Below are positions 21,345 through 32,711 of a DNA stretch of 64,000 bases, one piece after another; position 1 is the stretch's first letter, and every line of letters begins with the position of its first letter. Both the position numbers and the translations under genes were made by a program. The notes under the pieces are model-generated. The model was not told where the DNA came from and did not search any database. It saw only the letters and a program-made list of their open reading frames with translations. Source of the stretch: Petunia secreta (taxonomy: Eukaryota > Streptophyta > Magnoliopsida > Solanales > Solanaceae); assembly GCA_029990175.1 (NCBI GenBank), contig JARKIP010000023.1, forward strand, positions 26,121,501-26,185,500, read 5' to 3'.

Positions 21345-22252
21345 TATTACACTTTATGCACCTCCTTTAGACACTAGAAAGGGGGGGGGGGGGGTTGAAT
21401 AGTGTCCTCCGATTTTCGTTCAAGAACCTTGTTCTCCTGGAGAAGAACCTAGTTCTCAGATTTTCTCTCCTGCTGCCTGGAATACTGAACCACACAAAAC
21501 ATACACACAAGAACACCAGGATTTTTACGTGGAAAAACTCCTTGCTCAAGGGAGAAAAAAACTACGACCCATGCTCTGGGATTTTAGCACTGAATCCACT
21601 AACACAAGAACAATGTTTCTGATTACAAACTCTGTAACCAAGGGGCTACACTCTAGACCCTACTTACTACTCAAAGCTAAACTCTAGCTTCTCAGTAATT
21701 ACACAACGGTTCACCTAATACATGTGCTTCTGAATAAGCTAATAGGTAAAACTATGAAAGATCTAATTTAAGCCAACTTGCAATTTGACGAACCTAGACA
21801 GAAAATCTAGTCTCGTTACTCTGCTCGCACACAAGTTGTCTTCTGCTGATTACTCACGTAGAAAGATGCTGGATCGCCTTTGTATGCTCTCAACTCTCTA
21901 TTTGTGAATGATCAATTTCGGCTGCTGCTGCTATTTGCATATATATGGGTCTTCTTAACCCTAGTAGAGTTCTACAAGGAATCCTGTTAATTAAGGCAAG
22001 TCAGGATTCCCAGTAACTCCTTTCCTTGTTGAAGTCCAACTCCTTTTCACACTTCGCAGACACAGCCTGGACACAACTTCTTTTAGTCTGACTAGGATGT
22101 ATGTTCAATCACGCGCCACTACTCCTAGTTCGGTAGGAATTTGCAATCCGTACTCTTTTCGATCACCTGTGCCCTTCATTCTAAGGACCTGGTCCTTAGT
22201 GAGAACCTAGGAGTCATTCTTGTTTGTCATGCTTCAAAACCAGCTCTCAACA
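21345..22252 (-). repeat. Sirevirus-like 3' LTR
   Basis: It begins TATTACACTTTATGC on the plus strand where the other LTR has TGTTACAC, so the terminal dinucleotide is mutated at this outer edge. It ends CTCTCAACA. A pure G run of about 14 bases near 21380 differs in length and composition from the other copy. Confidence 0.9.
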
Positions 22253-22272
22253 AATTCCCCCTTTTTGATGAT
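22253..22272 (-). promoter_or_regulatory. Sirevirus-like polypurine tract
   Basis: The minus strand reads AAAAAGGGGGAATTTG next to the 3' LTR, a classic plus-strand primer of Ty1/copia elements. Confidence 0.85.
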
Positions 22273-22726
22273 GACAAACAAATGTTGCCCAAGAATCTGA
22301 GTAGACAAAAATACCAGCAAACAAACAAAAACAGTATATATAAAAAAACAGATGATGAATTAGGTCACAAATACTCCAACATTTCCATCTTCCCCCTTTT
22401 GGCATCATCGAAAAGATTCGAATCCCTGCATGAACTTTCCAGTGAAACTTAGTCTAAAGCACGAGGCAACAAGTCAGTAATAATAGCACATATAAGCAAG
22501 AATAACGGCCCAATCAGAACTAAGGACTAAAGCAAGAATCATGCATAAACACAAGGAAATTTAAAATCATCATCCACGTTGTGTCAGCAGCACAACCCCA
22601 ATATTTAGTACACAACAGAACAAATTGTCTTAAACATCCAACAACATGAAATCAGGAGATCATAAGAGAGGGTAGACAACAGGTGAAGAGAAGGAATTAG
22701 ATCAGAATGGGATAGGACAGGAGGAT

Positions 22727-24835
22727 TCAAAGCTGAACATTGAAGTGTTTGAGAAGTGCCTCAAGTTGCTTCGTATTTTTGGCCCTTTCCATTAACAACT
22801 CGGCCTCATACTTGTGGCAAGCTATCTTCAAACGATCAATTTCTTGATCCTTCAACTTCAGCTGTCTGTAGAGCTCTGTGTTTTCTTCATTCACCTCCAG
22901 GACATGCGTCTCCAGCTCCTTCACAGCATCAATGGCCTCCTCGGGTCCATAATCCTCACTTTCCTCCTCCTGCTCTTGCTTGGCCTGCATGGGTCTCTTT
23001 GAAGCTCTGCTTTCTCTGAAGAAGTCACAGTTTTTCAGCACATTAATCCCAAACATCTGGTGAATGGTTGGCTTCTTCCCAGCTTCTAAAGGGACCCCAA
23101 AGTGCTCTAGAACCTGCTGAATGATATAAGAATGAACAAGGGAGTGTGGCTTCTGCTCAGTATCAGCAATTCTTTTGATATGTCTAATTATCAGCCCAGG
23201 CAGGTTTATCTTTACTCCCCTGTCCAGCAGATCCATATAGGTTAGGTCCAAAGCACTGGCCTCGCAGTTCCTCTCTCCTCTTGGTAGAAGAAACCTGTGC
23301 ACAAACTCAAACAACAGTTGATGTGCAGGTTCCATTTCATTCTTGTCTACCTTCCTCTCCTTTCTCAACTTGGGTTTCCCTGAGAATTTCTTGACAACAG
23401 CTAGAGGAGTGACTCCATCAGTCCTCTTTGGCCACTTGAGCTTAATGTACCTGCAATAACCTTCTGCAGGTATGTCAAGAATTATCCCAAGCTCAGGTCT
23501 CCCAAATTCAATCTCCACACCTTTCACATTGGTGAACACCCTCCTAGCATTGACTCTGCAGTTCGTATAGAACTCTCTGACCTCTTCAGCATACAGCTTC
23601 CTGTCTTTGTTGCTAAACAACCCCAACCAGCCTTGGTGTCCAATCATTCTGAGTAATGGCTTCAAATGAAACTCTTTCTCATCATGCAGGATGCTGCCAT
23701 GCAACACATGATGTTTAGAGAAGAAAGCCACTCTGTCAGGTTCATCCTCACTGCCTCTTCTTCTTCTTCTTGTCTCAGCTTCACTGTCAGTATCTGAGTC
23801 ACTAGGCTCAGCATAACTGCCTGCATCATCATCACTTTCCTCCTGGGTTTTCTCAGCTCTTCTTTCTTCCTCCTTCTTCCTTGCTTCTCTCTCTCTAACA
23901 TTTGTCACTGTTCTCTCCAGCTTTCCAACCTTTTCCAATTGTTGTTTTAAAACAGACCTGGTGCCAACCCTTCTGGTCACAGGTTCAACCTTGTCAACAC
24001 TGCCACTCTCATCACAATCTTCATCAACCAGCCTTGTCTTCAGCACTGGTTATCCTCCTTTCACTAACCTTCTTCTCTTCTCAGGCTCCACTATATTTTC
24101 TTTCAGGAATACAACTTCCTCCCCCTCTTCCTCCCCTGCCAATTTTTCATCTTCTTCTCCAAACTTCCTTTTTCTTTTTGGTTCTTCAACCACTTTGGGA
24201 GTTTCTCTTAGTTCAGTCTTCTCCAACATTGCCTCCTTCTTTCCTTCTTCCTCAGAATCTGTCCAATCTATGTCTGCATCATCAACCTCAGTTGAATTTG
24301 GGCAAGCAACAGGCTCTTGCACCAAATTCTCTGGGGCTTCAGCAGATTCAAGTCCTCTACCGGCTGGACTTTCTGGCACAGATTTTTCCTTAGCTCTCTC
24401 ATCCCTATCATCCTCCTTGAACTTCTCTATTACTGTTTCTGCAACATTCAAACTTACACCAGACTCAACTACCACAGGCACATGCATTCCTTCTCTAAGT
24501 TCATCTCCTACATGATCACACTCTGCCTCACATGAGTTCCCCCTATCTATTTGTTCAACATGCTCAACACCTATTATTTTGTCTAACCCAGACACTAGGG
24601 TTTCAGTTTCTGCCATTCCAGGGCTTTTCATATCTACTGAAGTAACAGGTGTAGATAAGATAGGAACGGGGATTACATCATGTAGTGGTTGTGATGAACT
24701 TTGTGCGATGGGTGTGGTGGAGGTCGTCCTTAACCTCAACTTCTTTATCAGCTTTTTATCCCCTTTTTAAAGAATTTTTGCTCGGGCCTTTGCAATCCTT
24801 TGGGCAAGCGTAGATGGTGGTGGTTTCTCAGACAT
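22727..24835 (-). pseudogene. Extra ORF after pol in the Sirevirus-like element
   Basis: A frame of about 700 codons opening with MSEKPPPSTLAQRIAKARAK at 24835 and ending at 22727, broken by TAA at 24769-24767 and at 24052-24050. The N-terminal half is acidic and low in complexity. The central part holds LYAEEVREFYTN and FGRPELGIILDIPAEGY, resembling the plant-transposon protein domain seen in the extra ORFs of Athila1 and Athila2. The last 65 residues form a strong coiled coil (NEENTELYRQLKLKDQEIDR). Such ORFs have been called envelope-like because of their position; no signal peptide or clear membrane anchor is visible here. About 615 bp of non-coding spacer separate it from pol. Function unknown. 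Confidence 0.75.
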
Positions 24836-25449
24836 CTTGATACGGTTTTTACGTATAGCCACAGAGATAGACAGGATTTTCTGGTGTTAGGGTTTTGAGA
24901 GAATTTTGATTTTTGGAAAGAAGAATTTAGAGGTTGGGAGGTAAGGTTAAGAGGGAAGGGTTTCGGTGACTTGACAATGCCTTGGGAAGGCAAGGTTATA
25001 ATGATAAAAAAAGAAAAGCAGCTTTTTGAAAATTTTTGAAAACCAGGAAGGGTTAAGAGTTTTGACTGTTATGGACTTAATTGAGTAGTGGGGTCCAAAA
25101 AATCAATTAAAATTCTACCCAGAAAAGGAATGTGTTCCTATAATTTTGGACAGTTATAAGAACATGGAGGATCTCCTTTGACACACGTGTGATTGACAAT
25201 TTTAATTCCGTTATGACTTTTAACATGTAGGGTAGTGTGAGTGTACCTGGACATGATTCCTCATGCTTTGACTGATTCCTTCTTAGTACATGGTAGGTTC
25301 TTCATGGGATCACATTATTCTTACCTGGTGCTAAAAACTGAACAGGTGTACTAACAAAAGTACCATGTTAGACTAAATATCAATTGACAAAATTCAAATA
25401 TAGACAATCGAATACTCTACTAACCAATCATGAGGATTTTCCTGCTGGA

Positions 25450-27300
25450 TCATCCGTGTATTTTGGTCATCCCTAATTCCAACCTGTTCCTCTCAAACTG
25501 CACTTTGTTCAAAGCTTTAGTAAAAATGTCAGCAATTTGATCCTCAGTCCTGCAAGAATTCATAGTGATTAGACCCTTTTCCACATTATTTCTCAAGAAG
25601 TGGTGTCTAATATCAATGTGCTTGGTTCTTTTATGTTGGACTGGGTTCTTGGCAATGTTCACTGCACTAGTATTGTCACAGAAAATTGGCACAGCTCCAC
25701 ACTTGATGCCAAAGTCCTCCAGTTGTTGTTTGATCCACAACAATTGTGAACAGCATAATGCAGCTGCTACATACTCGACTTCAGCAGTTGATAAAGCAAC
25801 AGAGTTTTGCTTCTTTGTAGCCCAGGAGATCAAACAACGACCAAGAAAGTGTGCCATTCCTGATGTGCTTTTCCTGTCCACCAGGTGACCTGCATAGTCT
25901 GCATCAGCAAAACCAATTAGTTCAAAAGTACCTCCTCTTGTGTACCAGAGACAGAGGTCCTGAGTTCCTTTCAAGTATCTCAGGATCCTCTTCACAGCTG
26001 TCAAATGTGATTCCTTGGGTTTGGACTGAAATCTAGCACACAGTCCTACACTGTATACAATATCAGGCCGGCTGACTGTGAGGTAAAGAAGTGATCCTAT
26101 GATTCCTCTATATTTGGTCTCGTCTGTTGAAGGACCGAGTTCATCCATATCCAGCTTTATCCCAGGTGCAATAGGAGTCGTCATCTCTTTTGCTCCTTCC
26201 ATGTCAAACTTCTTCAGCAGTTCCTTGACATACTTCTGCTGGTGAATCATAGTTCCTTCAGGCATTTGCTTTATTTGCAATCCAAGGAAGAAATTCAATT
26301 CTCCCATCATGCTCATTTCAAATTCACTTCCCATCAGATCAGCAAAGCCTTTGCATAGCCCCTCATCAGTGGCTCCAAAAATAATATCATCAACATACAC
26401 TTGAACCACCAACAGGTCCTTTCCTTTCTTTTTGAGGAACAGTGTGTTGTCAATTTTTCCTGTTAAGAACCCATTCTTCAATAGGAAACCTGATAGCGTT
26501 TCATACCAAGCTCTAGGGGCTTGCTTCAGTCCATAGAGAGCCTTGTCCAGTTTGTAAACATGATCAGGAAATTCATTATTCACAAAGCCTGGTGGCTGAA
26601 TAACATAGACTTCTTCATTCAGATATCCATTTAAGAAGGCACTCTTCACATCCATCTGATATAGTGTAAACTCCATGTATGTGGAAAAAGCAATTAGCAT
26701 TCTGATAGCCTCCATCCTTGCCACAGGTGCAAAGGTTTCATCGTAGTCAATTCCTTCTTCTTGACTATAGCCTTGCACTACTAATCTTGCTTTGTTTCTC
26801 GTCACTATGCCATGCTCACCTAGTTTGTTCCTGAATACCCATTTGGTTCCAATTATTGATCTGTCCTTCGGCTTAGGAACCAGATGCCATACTTTGCTTC
26901 TTTCAAATTGATGTAGTTCCTCCTGCATAGCCAAAATCCACTCTGGATCTTCTAGAGCCTCCTTCACGTTTTTTGGTTCCAGAGTTGAAAGAAACGCAAA
27001 GAAAGCATAGAAATTCTTCAAGGCTGACCTGGTCATGATTCCTGTATCTAGTTCTGACAGGACATTCTCCAAAGGATGGGATCTTTGGTATTTCCATGGC
27101 CTTAGTTTAACATTACTGGAAGAACTCACGTTATCATCCTGGTGAGTTTCCTCTTGACTTGCTGGATCATCAGCTTCATCAGCAGTTCCCCCTGTCAGAT
27201 TTACACCTCGTTCCAATACACTTGGATCTTCTCCTGATGTCTCCTTGACTCCGGAATCTTCCAGTTCATGCACACCTTCTTCCCTGCTAAGCCCAATTTC
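25450..27300 (-). pseudogene. Sirevirus-like RT and RNase H
   Basis: Continues in frame from integrase after a TAA at 27303-27301. It copies element RNA into DNA and removes the RNA. Visible blocks: KARLVVQGYSQEEGIDY, then QMDVKSAFLNG, YGLKQAPRAWY and the catalytic YVDD (about residue 293 counted from the M at 27273), followed by FFLGLQIKQ. RNase H shows FADADYAG, ALSTAEVEYVA and the final RTKHIDIRHHFLR, all typical of copia elements. The 617 codons are free of internal stops, so this half would be active apart from the upstream stops. The frame ends at 25450. Confidence 0.93.
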
Positions 27301-28254
27301 TTAATCATCTGTCTCACGTTCCTCCAGCGCCCTGTCTGATTCATCAAAGACCACATGCATACTTTCTTCCACTGTCTGTGTCCTTTTATTAAACACTTTA
27401 GATGCCTTGCTCTGAGTCGAATAGCCAAGAAACATTGCTTTATCACTCCTAGCATCAAACTTTCCCAGGGGTTCTTTTCCATTGTTGTGCACAAAGCATC
27501 TGCACCCAAAAGGTCTTAGGTGAGCAATGTTTGGCTTTCTACCTCTGAGTAACTCATATGGAGTCTTGTCAAGAATTGCTCTGATTGAACATCTGTTCAG
27601 CAGGTAACATGCAGTATTTATAGCCTCAGCACAAAAATTTCTTGCAAGACCACTTGACAACAGCATAGTCCTGGCCATATCTTCCAGAGATATGTTCTTC
27701 CTTTCTACCACTCCATTTTGTTGGGGAGTTCTTGGAGCTGAGAAGTTATGATCTATGCTGTTCTTTGCACAATATTCAGAAAATTTCGAGTTTTCAAACT
27801 CAGTTCCATGATCAGATCTGATGCTGATAAGATCCAGACTTAACCTCTTCTGAACTACACCAGCCCAGTCTTTAAAGCTGTCAAAGGCTTCATCTTTAGT
27901 TGCCAAGAACAGAGTCCACGTGTATCGAGAGTAGTCATCAACAATTACAAACATGAATCTCTTTCCTCCTCTACTTCTGACTCTCATAGGTCCACACAGA
28001 TCCATATGCAGCAGTTCCAGTGGTTTTGATGTGCTTACCACCTTCTTGGACTTGAAGGACGATTTCACATGCTTTCCCTTCACACACGCATCACACATCT
28101 TAATGTTTTCAAATCTCTTACTTGGCAGTCCGCGAACCAGCTCCTTTGATACAAGCTTGTTCAGTTGTGAGAGACTTGCATGTCCCATTATTTTGTGCCA
28201 CAGCTGAGAGTCACTCTCCTGTACATTTAGGCATGTAAGGTTGTTTTCAGGTAA
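27301..28254 (-). pseudogene. Sirevirus-like integrase
   Basis: In frame with gag-protease but separated from it by TAA at 28257-28255. The zinc-binding part shows HKIMGH and MCDACVKGKH (H-H-C-C). The catalytic core has D in LLHMDLCGP, D in RSDHGTEF and E in NGVVERKN, with 35 residues between the last two, as expected for the DD35E triad. The GKFDARSDKAMFLGYS block and a hydrophilic tail follow. It would insert element DNA into the genome. A second TAA (27303-27301) ends this open stretch. Confidence 0.92.
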
Positions 28255-30204
28255 TTACTTCAGCGATGCCTTGTAAACATTGTTCACCCTTTTTCCTTCC
28301 ATTACAATTTCTCCACTCTGTAGGTTCTTCACAATGCATCCTACAGATGTGAACTTTACTTCACTTCCTCTGTCACATAGTTGGGAGATACTCAACAGAT
28401 TGTGTCTAAGACCATCAACACAATAAACATTCTTAATGGCATGATCTAGAGTTCTCCCAATCTTTCCAATTCCAACTATTTGACCACTTTTTCCTCCTCC
28501 GAAGGCCACACTGCCTCCTTGAAATGCTGCAAGTGAGAGAAAGTTTCTTCTATCTCCTGTCTTGTGCCTCGAACAACCACTGTCAAAAATCCAGCTTGGG
28601 TTGTTCTCCCTCACTCCAGCCTCTGCAGAGTGAGCGTCTTCAGTTCCATCTGTTGCTATGAGAGCTGAGTCCTTCTTTTGAACATCATCTGAGTACACCT
28701 CTTTCAGCCTTTCCCAGACTTCCTTGGCTGACTTACACTCAGAAATTTTAGCCAGCACTTCATAGGTAAGTCCTCTTTTCAAGTACCATTCAGCTTTGGC
28801 ATTTGCCTGAAGCCAGTCAAGGTCTTGGGGATCCAGTTCTTCCACCTTCTTTGGAACTAAGACACCATTTGCAGCCCTCTTCACTGGGACGTGAGGTCCT
28901 CTTTTCACAATCAGCCAAAGACTATAGTCTGCAGCTTGCAAGAAGGTCTTCATCTGTTTCTTCCAGTTCCTGTAGTAGGTTCCGTTAAACACAGGGGGTT
29001 TTGACGGATCTCTTCCTCCTCTCATCTCTCGAAGATCTTCTTCATCAGAACTATTTTCTGACATACCCATCAGTGCCAGTGGTGAGTCATCTCCAGAATC
29101 CTTTTCATGATCGGATTCACTGTCAGTAGGTCCCCATATGGCATAGAATGCCTCATTTCTCTTTCTTCTTTCTGCTCTGATGTTTGGAAGTCGTCTTGAC
29201 TTCCTTTTATCTTTATCAGCTTCCTTTGGTGTCTCCTTCTCCTTTTCCTTGGATGCTTTGTTTTTCATCCATTCTATTTCCCACATAGGACAATCTACTA
29301 CAGCATGATCCTTTTTGAAGCATTTGAAGCACCCTGAGTAGTCAGGACTGTCAACTATGTTCTTCTTGCTAGACCCCTCTTTTCCACCTCTCTTGAATCC
29401 CTTGAACCTTCCCAAATTCAGCTTCTGTCTTAAGGCACTCACCATTGCCGCTTCAACTGATTGAAGGTCAATATACTCATCAGTTTCTTCAGTTGCTTCA
29501 AGAGCAAGGGTCTTGTCCTTCTTTACAAAAGGCTTAGACTTTGAGTCTTTCATCATCTCATGAGTCTTCAAGCTTCCAACTAGTTCTTCAAGTTTGATCG
29601 ATTTCAGTGGTTTGGATTCAATGATAGCAGTCATTTTGGGTTCCCATGCTTCAGGCAGCACATTCAGGACTTTATCGACCATCTCTATTTCAGGCAATTC
29701 CATGTCCAGGGATCTCATTTCATTAGTGATGATCGTCAACCTCGTCATCATGTCCTGAATTGATTCTTTCTCACCCATGGTGAAAAGTTCAAATTGCCTT
29801 TTCAGCATTCTTCGCTTGGAATCCTTTACTTCAGTAGTTCCTTCATGTGCAACCTGCAGCGCATCCCATATTTCCTTAGCAGTCTTATAAGATGATACAC
29901 GATTGAACTCTTCAGGGCCAAGACCACAAATGACCAGCCTTTTGGCTTTGTGATTTTTTTCAATCATCCTATAATCCGTTTCATTGAACTCTTCTTTTGG
30001 TTTAGGTTCCTGCTTAGCAGCATCTCCTTCACCTACTACTTTGGTGGGGATCAGATTTCCTTCAGAGACTATCAGCCAGAGTTGATAGTCTTCAGCACAT
30101 ATGTAGTTCTCCATCCTGCTTTTCCACCAAGCATAGTATTGCCCGTTGAACTGTGGAGGTCTCTGAACTGACTGACCTTCAGTGATGGTAGGTGGTGCAC
30201 TCAT
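28255..30204 (-). CDS. Sirevirus-like gag with protease, carrying a duplicated capsid module
   Basis: 649 codons without interruption. Residues 15-205 form a copia gag domain (PPQFNGQYYAWWKSRMENYI at the start). A CX2CX4HX4C zinc knuckle lies at residues 292-305 (CFKCFKKDHAVVDC). A Lys/Glu-rich linker follows. Residues 400-505 then repeat the beginning of the gag domain (KPPVFNGTYYRNWKKQMKTF, then DYSLWLIVKRG and SAKEVWERLKEVY). The protease active site is FDSGCSRH at about 540-547. Gag packages element RNA; protease cuts the polyprotein. The start at 30204 lies 39 bp from the primer-binding site. In an intact relative the frame should run on into integrase; here TAA (28257-28255) stops it. 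Confidence 0.9.
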   Translation of the reverse strand: MSAPPTITEGQSVQRPPQFNGQYYAWWKSRMENYICAEDYQLWLIVSEGNLIPTKVVGEGDAAKQEPKPKEEFNETDYRMIEKNHKAKRLVICGLGPEEFNRVSSYKTAKEIWDALQVAHEGTTEVKDSKRRMLKRQFELFTMGEKESIQDMMTRLTIITNEMRSLDMELPEIEMVDKVLNVLPEAWEPKMTAIIESKPLKSIKLEELVGSLKTHEMMKDSKSKPFVKKDKTLALEATEETDEYIDLQSVEAAMVSALRQKLNLGRFKGFKRGGKEGSSKKNIVDSPDYSGCFKCFKKDHAVVDCPMWEIEWMKNKASKEKEKETPKEADKDKRKSRRLPNIRAERRKRNEAFYAIWGPTDSESDHEKDSGDDSPLALMGMSENSSDEEDLREMRGGRDPSKPPVFNGTYYRNWKKQMKTFLQAADYSLWLIVKRGPHVPVKRAANGVLVPKKVEELDPQDLDWLQANAKAEWYLKRGLTYEVLAKISECKSAKEVWERLKEVYSDDVQKKDSALIATDGTEDAHSAEAGVRENNPSWIFDSGCSRHKTGDRRNFLSLAAFQGGSVAFGGGKSGQIVGIGKIGRTLDHAIKNVYCVDGLRHNLLSISQLCDRGSEVKFTSVGCIVKNLQSGEIVMEGKRVNNVYKASLK

Positions 30205-30242
30205 TTTGATCCTTCTTAAGGTGTTAACCTCTCACAAGAAGA

Positions 30243-30258
30243 CCCGCTCTGATACCAC
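30243..30258 (-). other. Sirevirus-like primer-binding site
   Basis: The minus strand reads TGGTATCAGAGCGGGT one base after the 5' LTR, complementary to the 3' end of initiator Met tRNA, the standard primer of these elements. Confidence 0.9.
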
Positions 30259-30259
30259 T

Positions 30260-31168
30260 TGTTACACTTTATGCACCTCCTTTAGACACTAGAAGGGGGA
30301 GGGGGGGGGGTTGAATAGTGTCCTCCGATTTTCGTTCAAGAACCTTGTTCTCCTGGAGAAGAACCTAGTTCTCAGATTTTCTCTCCTGCTGCCTGGAATA
30401 CTTAACCACACAAAACATACACACAAGAACACCAGGATTTTTACGTTGAAAAACTCCTTGCTCAAGGGAGAAAAAAACCACGACCCACACTCTGGGATTT
30501 TAGCACTGAATCCACTAACACAAGAGCAATGTTTCTGATTACAAACTCTGTAACAAAGGGGCTACACTCTAGACCCTACTTACTACTCAAAGCTAAACTC
30601 TAGCTTCTCAGTAATTACACAACGGTTCACCTAATACATGTGCTTCTGAATAAGCTAATAGGTAAAACTATGAAAGATCTAATTTAAGCCAACTTGCAAT
30701 TTGACGAACCTAGACAGAAAATCTAGTCTCGTTACTCTGCTCGCACACAAGTTGTCTTCTGCTGATTACTCACGTAGAAAGATGCTGGATCGCCTTTGTA
30801 TGCTCTCAACTCTCTATTTGTGAATGATCAATTTCGGCTGCTGCTGCTACTTGCATATATATGGGTCTTCTTAACCCTAGTAGAGTTCTACAAGGAATCC
30901 TGTTAATTAAGGCAAGTCAGGATTCCCAGTAACTCCTTTCCTTGTTGAAGTCCAGCTCCTTTTCACACTTCGCAGACACAGCCTGGACACAACTTCTTTT
31001 AGTCTGACTAGGATGTATGTTCAATCACGCGCCACTACTCCTAGTTCGGCAGGGATTTACAACCCGTACTCTTTTCGATCACCTGTGCCCTTCATTCTAA
31101 GGACCTGGTCCTTAGTGAGAACCTAGGAGTCCTTCTTGTTTGTCATGCTTCAAAACCAGCTCTCAACA
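30260..31168 (-). repeat. Sirevirus-like 5' LTR
   Basis: 909 bp, plus strand TGTTACACTTTATGC... CTCTCAACA, followed by AGGAT. It retains the normal TG/CA ends. Comparison with 21345-22252 shows about 16 substitutions, mostly transitions. Confidence 0.92.
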
Positions 31169-31173
31169 AGGAT

Positions 31174-32711
31174 TATCAAGCAGTCAAGTAGCAACAACCA
31201 AGCCTCAAGAAACGACTCTTCACACCAACTTACTCACGACATGTCCACTCGCTCTAGATTAGGGCTTAATAAAAGCTCCAACCTCTGATAGTCCATGTGC
31301 CCTCACCAATCAAAGTCTAGTCCCAATAACACAAAAATATATCAGATGAATTATAAGGGACTTTCAAGATAGGAAGAATTCGCTCACACTCAAAAGAATC
31401 TCAAGTGTCACACAATGGTACCATAGGCATGCCCGTAGTGTAGGACTCCACTAATGTAGGCTCGCTCCTATTCGGGATTAACTAGGACTTTAAGGGTTGT
31501 AATGTAGGCCAAAGAATGGGTAATGGTTAAATGACTACCTCCCTAAGAACTTTAATACATCACTTCCACTTTTTATAGCTCAACTCTTCGCACAAACAAC
31601 CGAGCTACCATCCGAACATCAACTCAACCACTTCCCTCCCTTTAAGTATTTTTTTCTTTTTTTAATGTACACAACACTATCAAGGATTGAAAATTTTTTC
31701 TCTTTTGCTTTCTTTTTATTTTTCACTTCTCATTTTTTTTTTAACTTTTTTTTTTCTTTTCTTTTCTCTTTCAACATTTGTCAATTTTCCCTCAACCTTG
31801 CCAATGTACTTTTCCTCAAAAATACCATCACAAATTTATTCTTATTGATTCCATTCAAAAGCCATAAATTTCCACCAACCACGACTCCACTAACAACAAT
31901 ATTTTCAATTAAAGTGCTCTAGGGAGTACGGGTTCAAAAAGAAGGTAATTAAGAACGAAGGAAAATAGGCTTGTAATGTGGGTGTCAACAAAAAACTAAT
32001 AGGCTCAAAAAGGGTTACAAGGGATATATATGAATGGGTAGGCTAATCAAGGCTGCAAAAGAAGGTTTTATCAAAGAAAGCCTGTATCATCTCCCGACTA
32101 GAGCAAACCTAGGATTTCGCTTTGAACACATGCGGGGCAAGTTCTAGACCAATAATGCAAGCACGAGAAGAAAGAAAAGCACCTCACCACTAATGGCACA
32201 TGAACTACTCAAGGCGGAACAATTCCAACACCTAACAAAAACAAGTGAGACAAATCATGCTATTCGGTCAGCACTCAGAGTCAGAAACCTGAGCCGAAGA
32301 GTCACTAACAAGACTGACTATCAATCCAATATACAACTCACACAAAAAATCTTTAGGGAAGTTCAACTCGCATGTAAAGGACTAAATATGACAGTATCAA
32401 ATATTCACAGAGAAGGCACAGGTCCTTACCACTTAGCTACTCCTATTTCCTATTGTTTTTTTGTATTTTAAATATCTATTCTTTTTCATTTTTTATCTAA
32501 AAACAGCAGGTTCAAAACAAAAGGCATCCTCGGGAAAGAACTGTGGCTTGAAGAAAACCCAAGGATTATGCCACTAATCTAAAAAAAATTTAAATGCAGT
32601 AAAAATATACAGGTACAAATCATGATACCCTATCCCGCACTTAAAATAGTGCATGGTCCCCACTGCACAAGTACACAAATAATAACAAGAGTGGGTATCA
32701 AGAAAGCTCCC
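31174..32711 (-). other. Athila1 3' UTR with blocks conserved in Athila2
   Basis: Non-coding DNA between the extra ORF and the 3' LTR. Two blocks are nearly identical to Athila2: 31420-31510 (GCCCGTAGTGTAGGACTCCA and following) against 49331-49416, and 32080-32150 (CTGTATCATCTCCCGACTAG and following) against 49885-49955. Between them both elements have a long pyrimidine-rich tract flanked by CAAGGAT and CCTTGCCAATG. No ORF on either strand explains the conservation. Confidence 0.7.

Larger units (their letters stand above)
21345..31168 (-). mobile_element. Sirevirus-like Ty1/copia element, nearly complete
   Basis: 9.8 kb with LTRs of 908 and 909 bp and target duplication AGGAT (21340-21344, 31169-31173). 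Order on the minus strand: 5' LTR, initiator-Met primer-binding site, gag-protease-integrase-RT-RNase H in one frame, an extra ORF, polypurine tract, 3' LTR. Protease-IN-RT order defines Ty1/copia; a long gag plus an ORF after pol points to Sireviruses. By eye the LTRs differ at about 16 positions, the mark of a fairly recent insertion. Damage is limited to in-frame TAA stops in gag-pol and in the extra ORF. It is inserted in the 3' UTR of Athila1. Confidence 0.93.

Noticed and set aside
22727..24046. Coiled-coil ORF as a host gene captured between elements
   Set aside because: It lies within the LTR boundaries, in the pol strand, at the place where Sireviruses have an extra ORF.
25450..30204. 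Endogenous pararetrovirus (caulimovirid), common in Nicotiana
   Set aside because: Module order (integrase before RT), LTRs and the initiator-Met primer site identify a Ty1/copia retrotransposon; no movement or coat protein text of a pararetrovirus was seen anywhere in the window.
30243..30258. tRNA gene fragments suggested by tRNA-complementary text
   Set aside because: These are primer-binding sites next to LTRs (also at 14751, 43561 and 57901), 16-19 bases long, with no cloverleaf.
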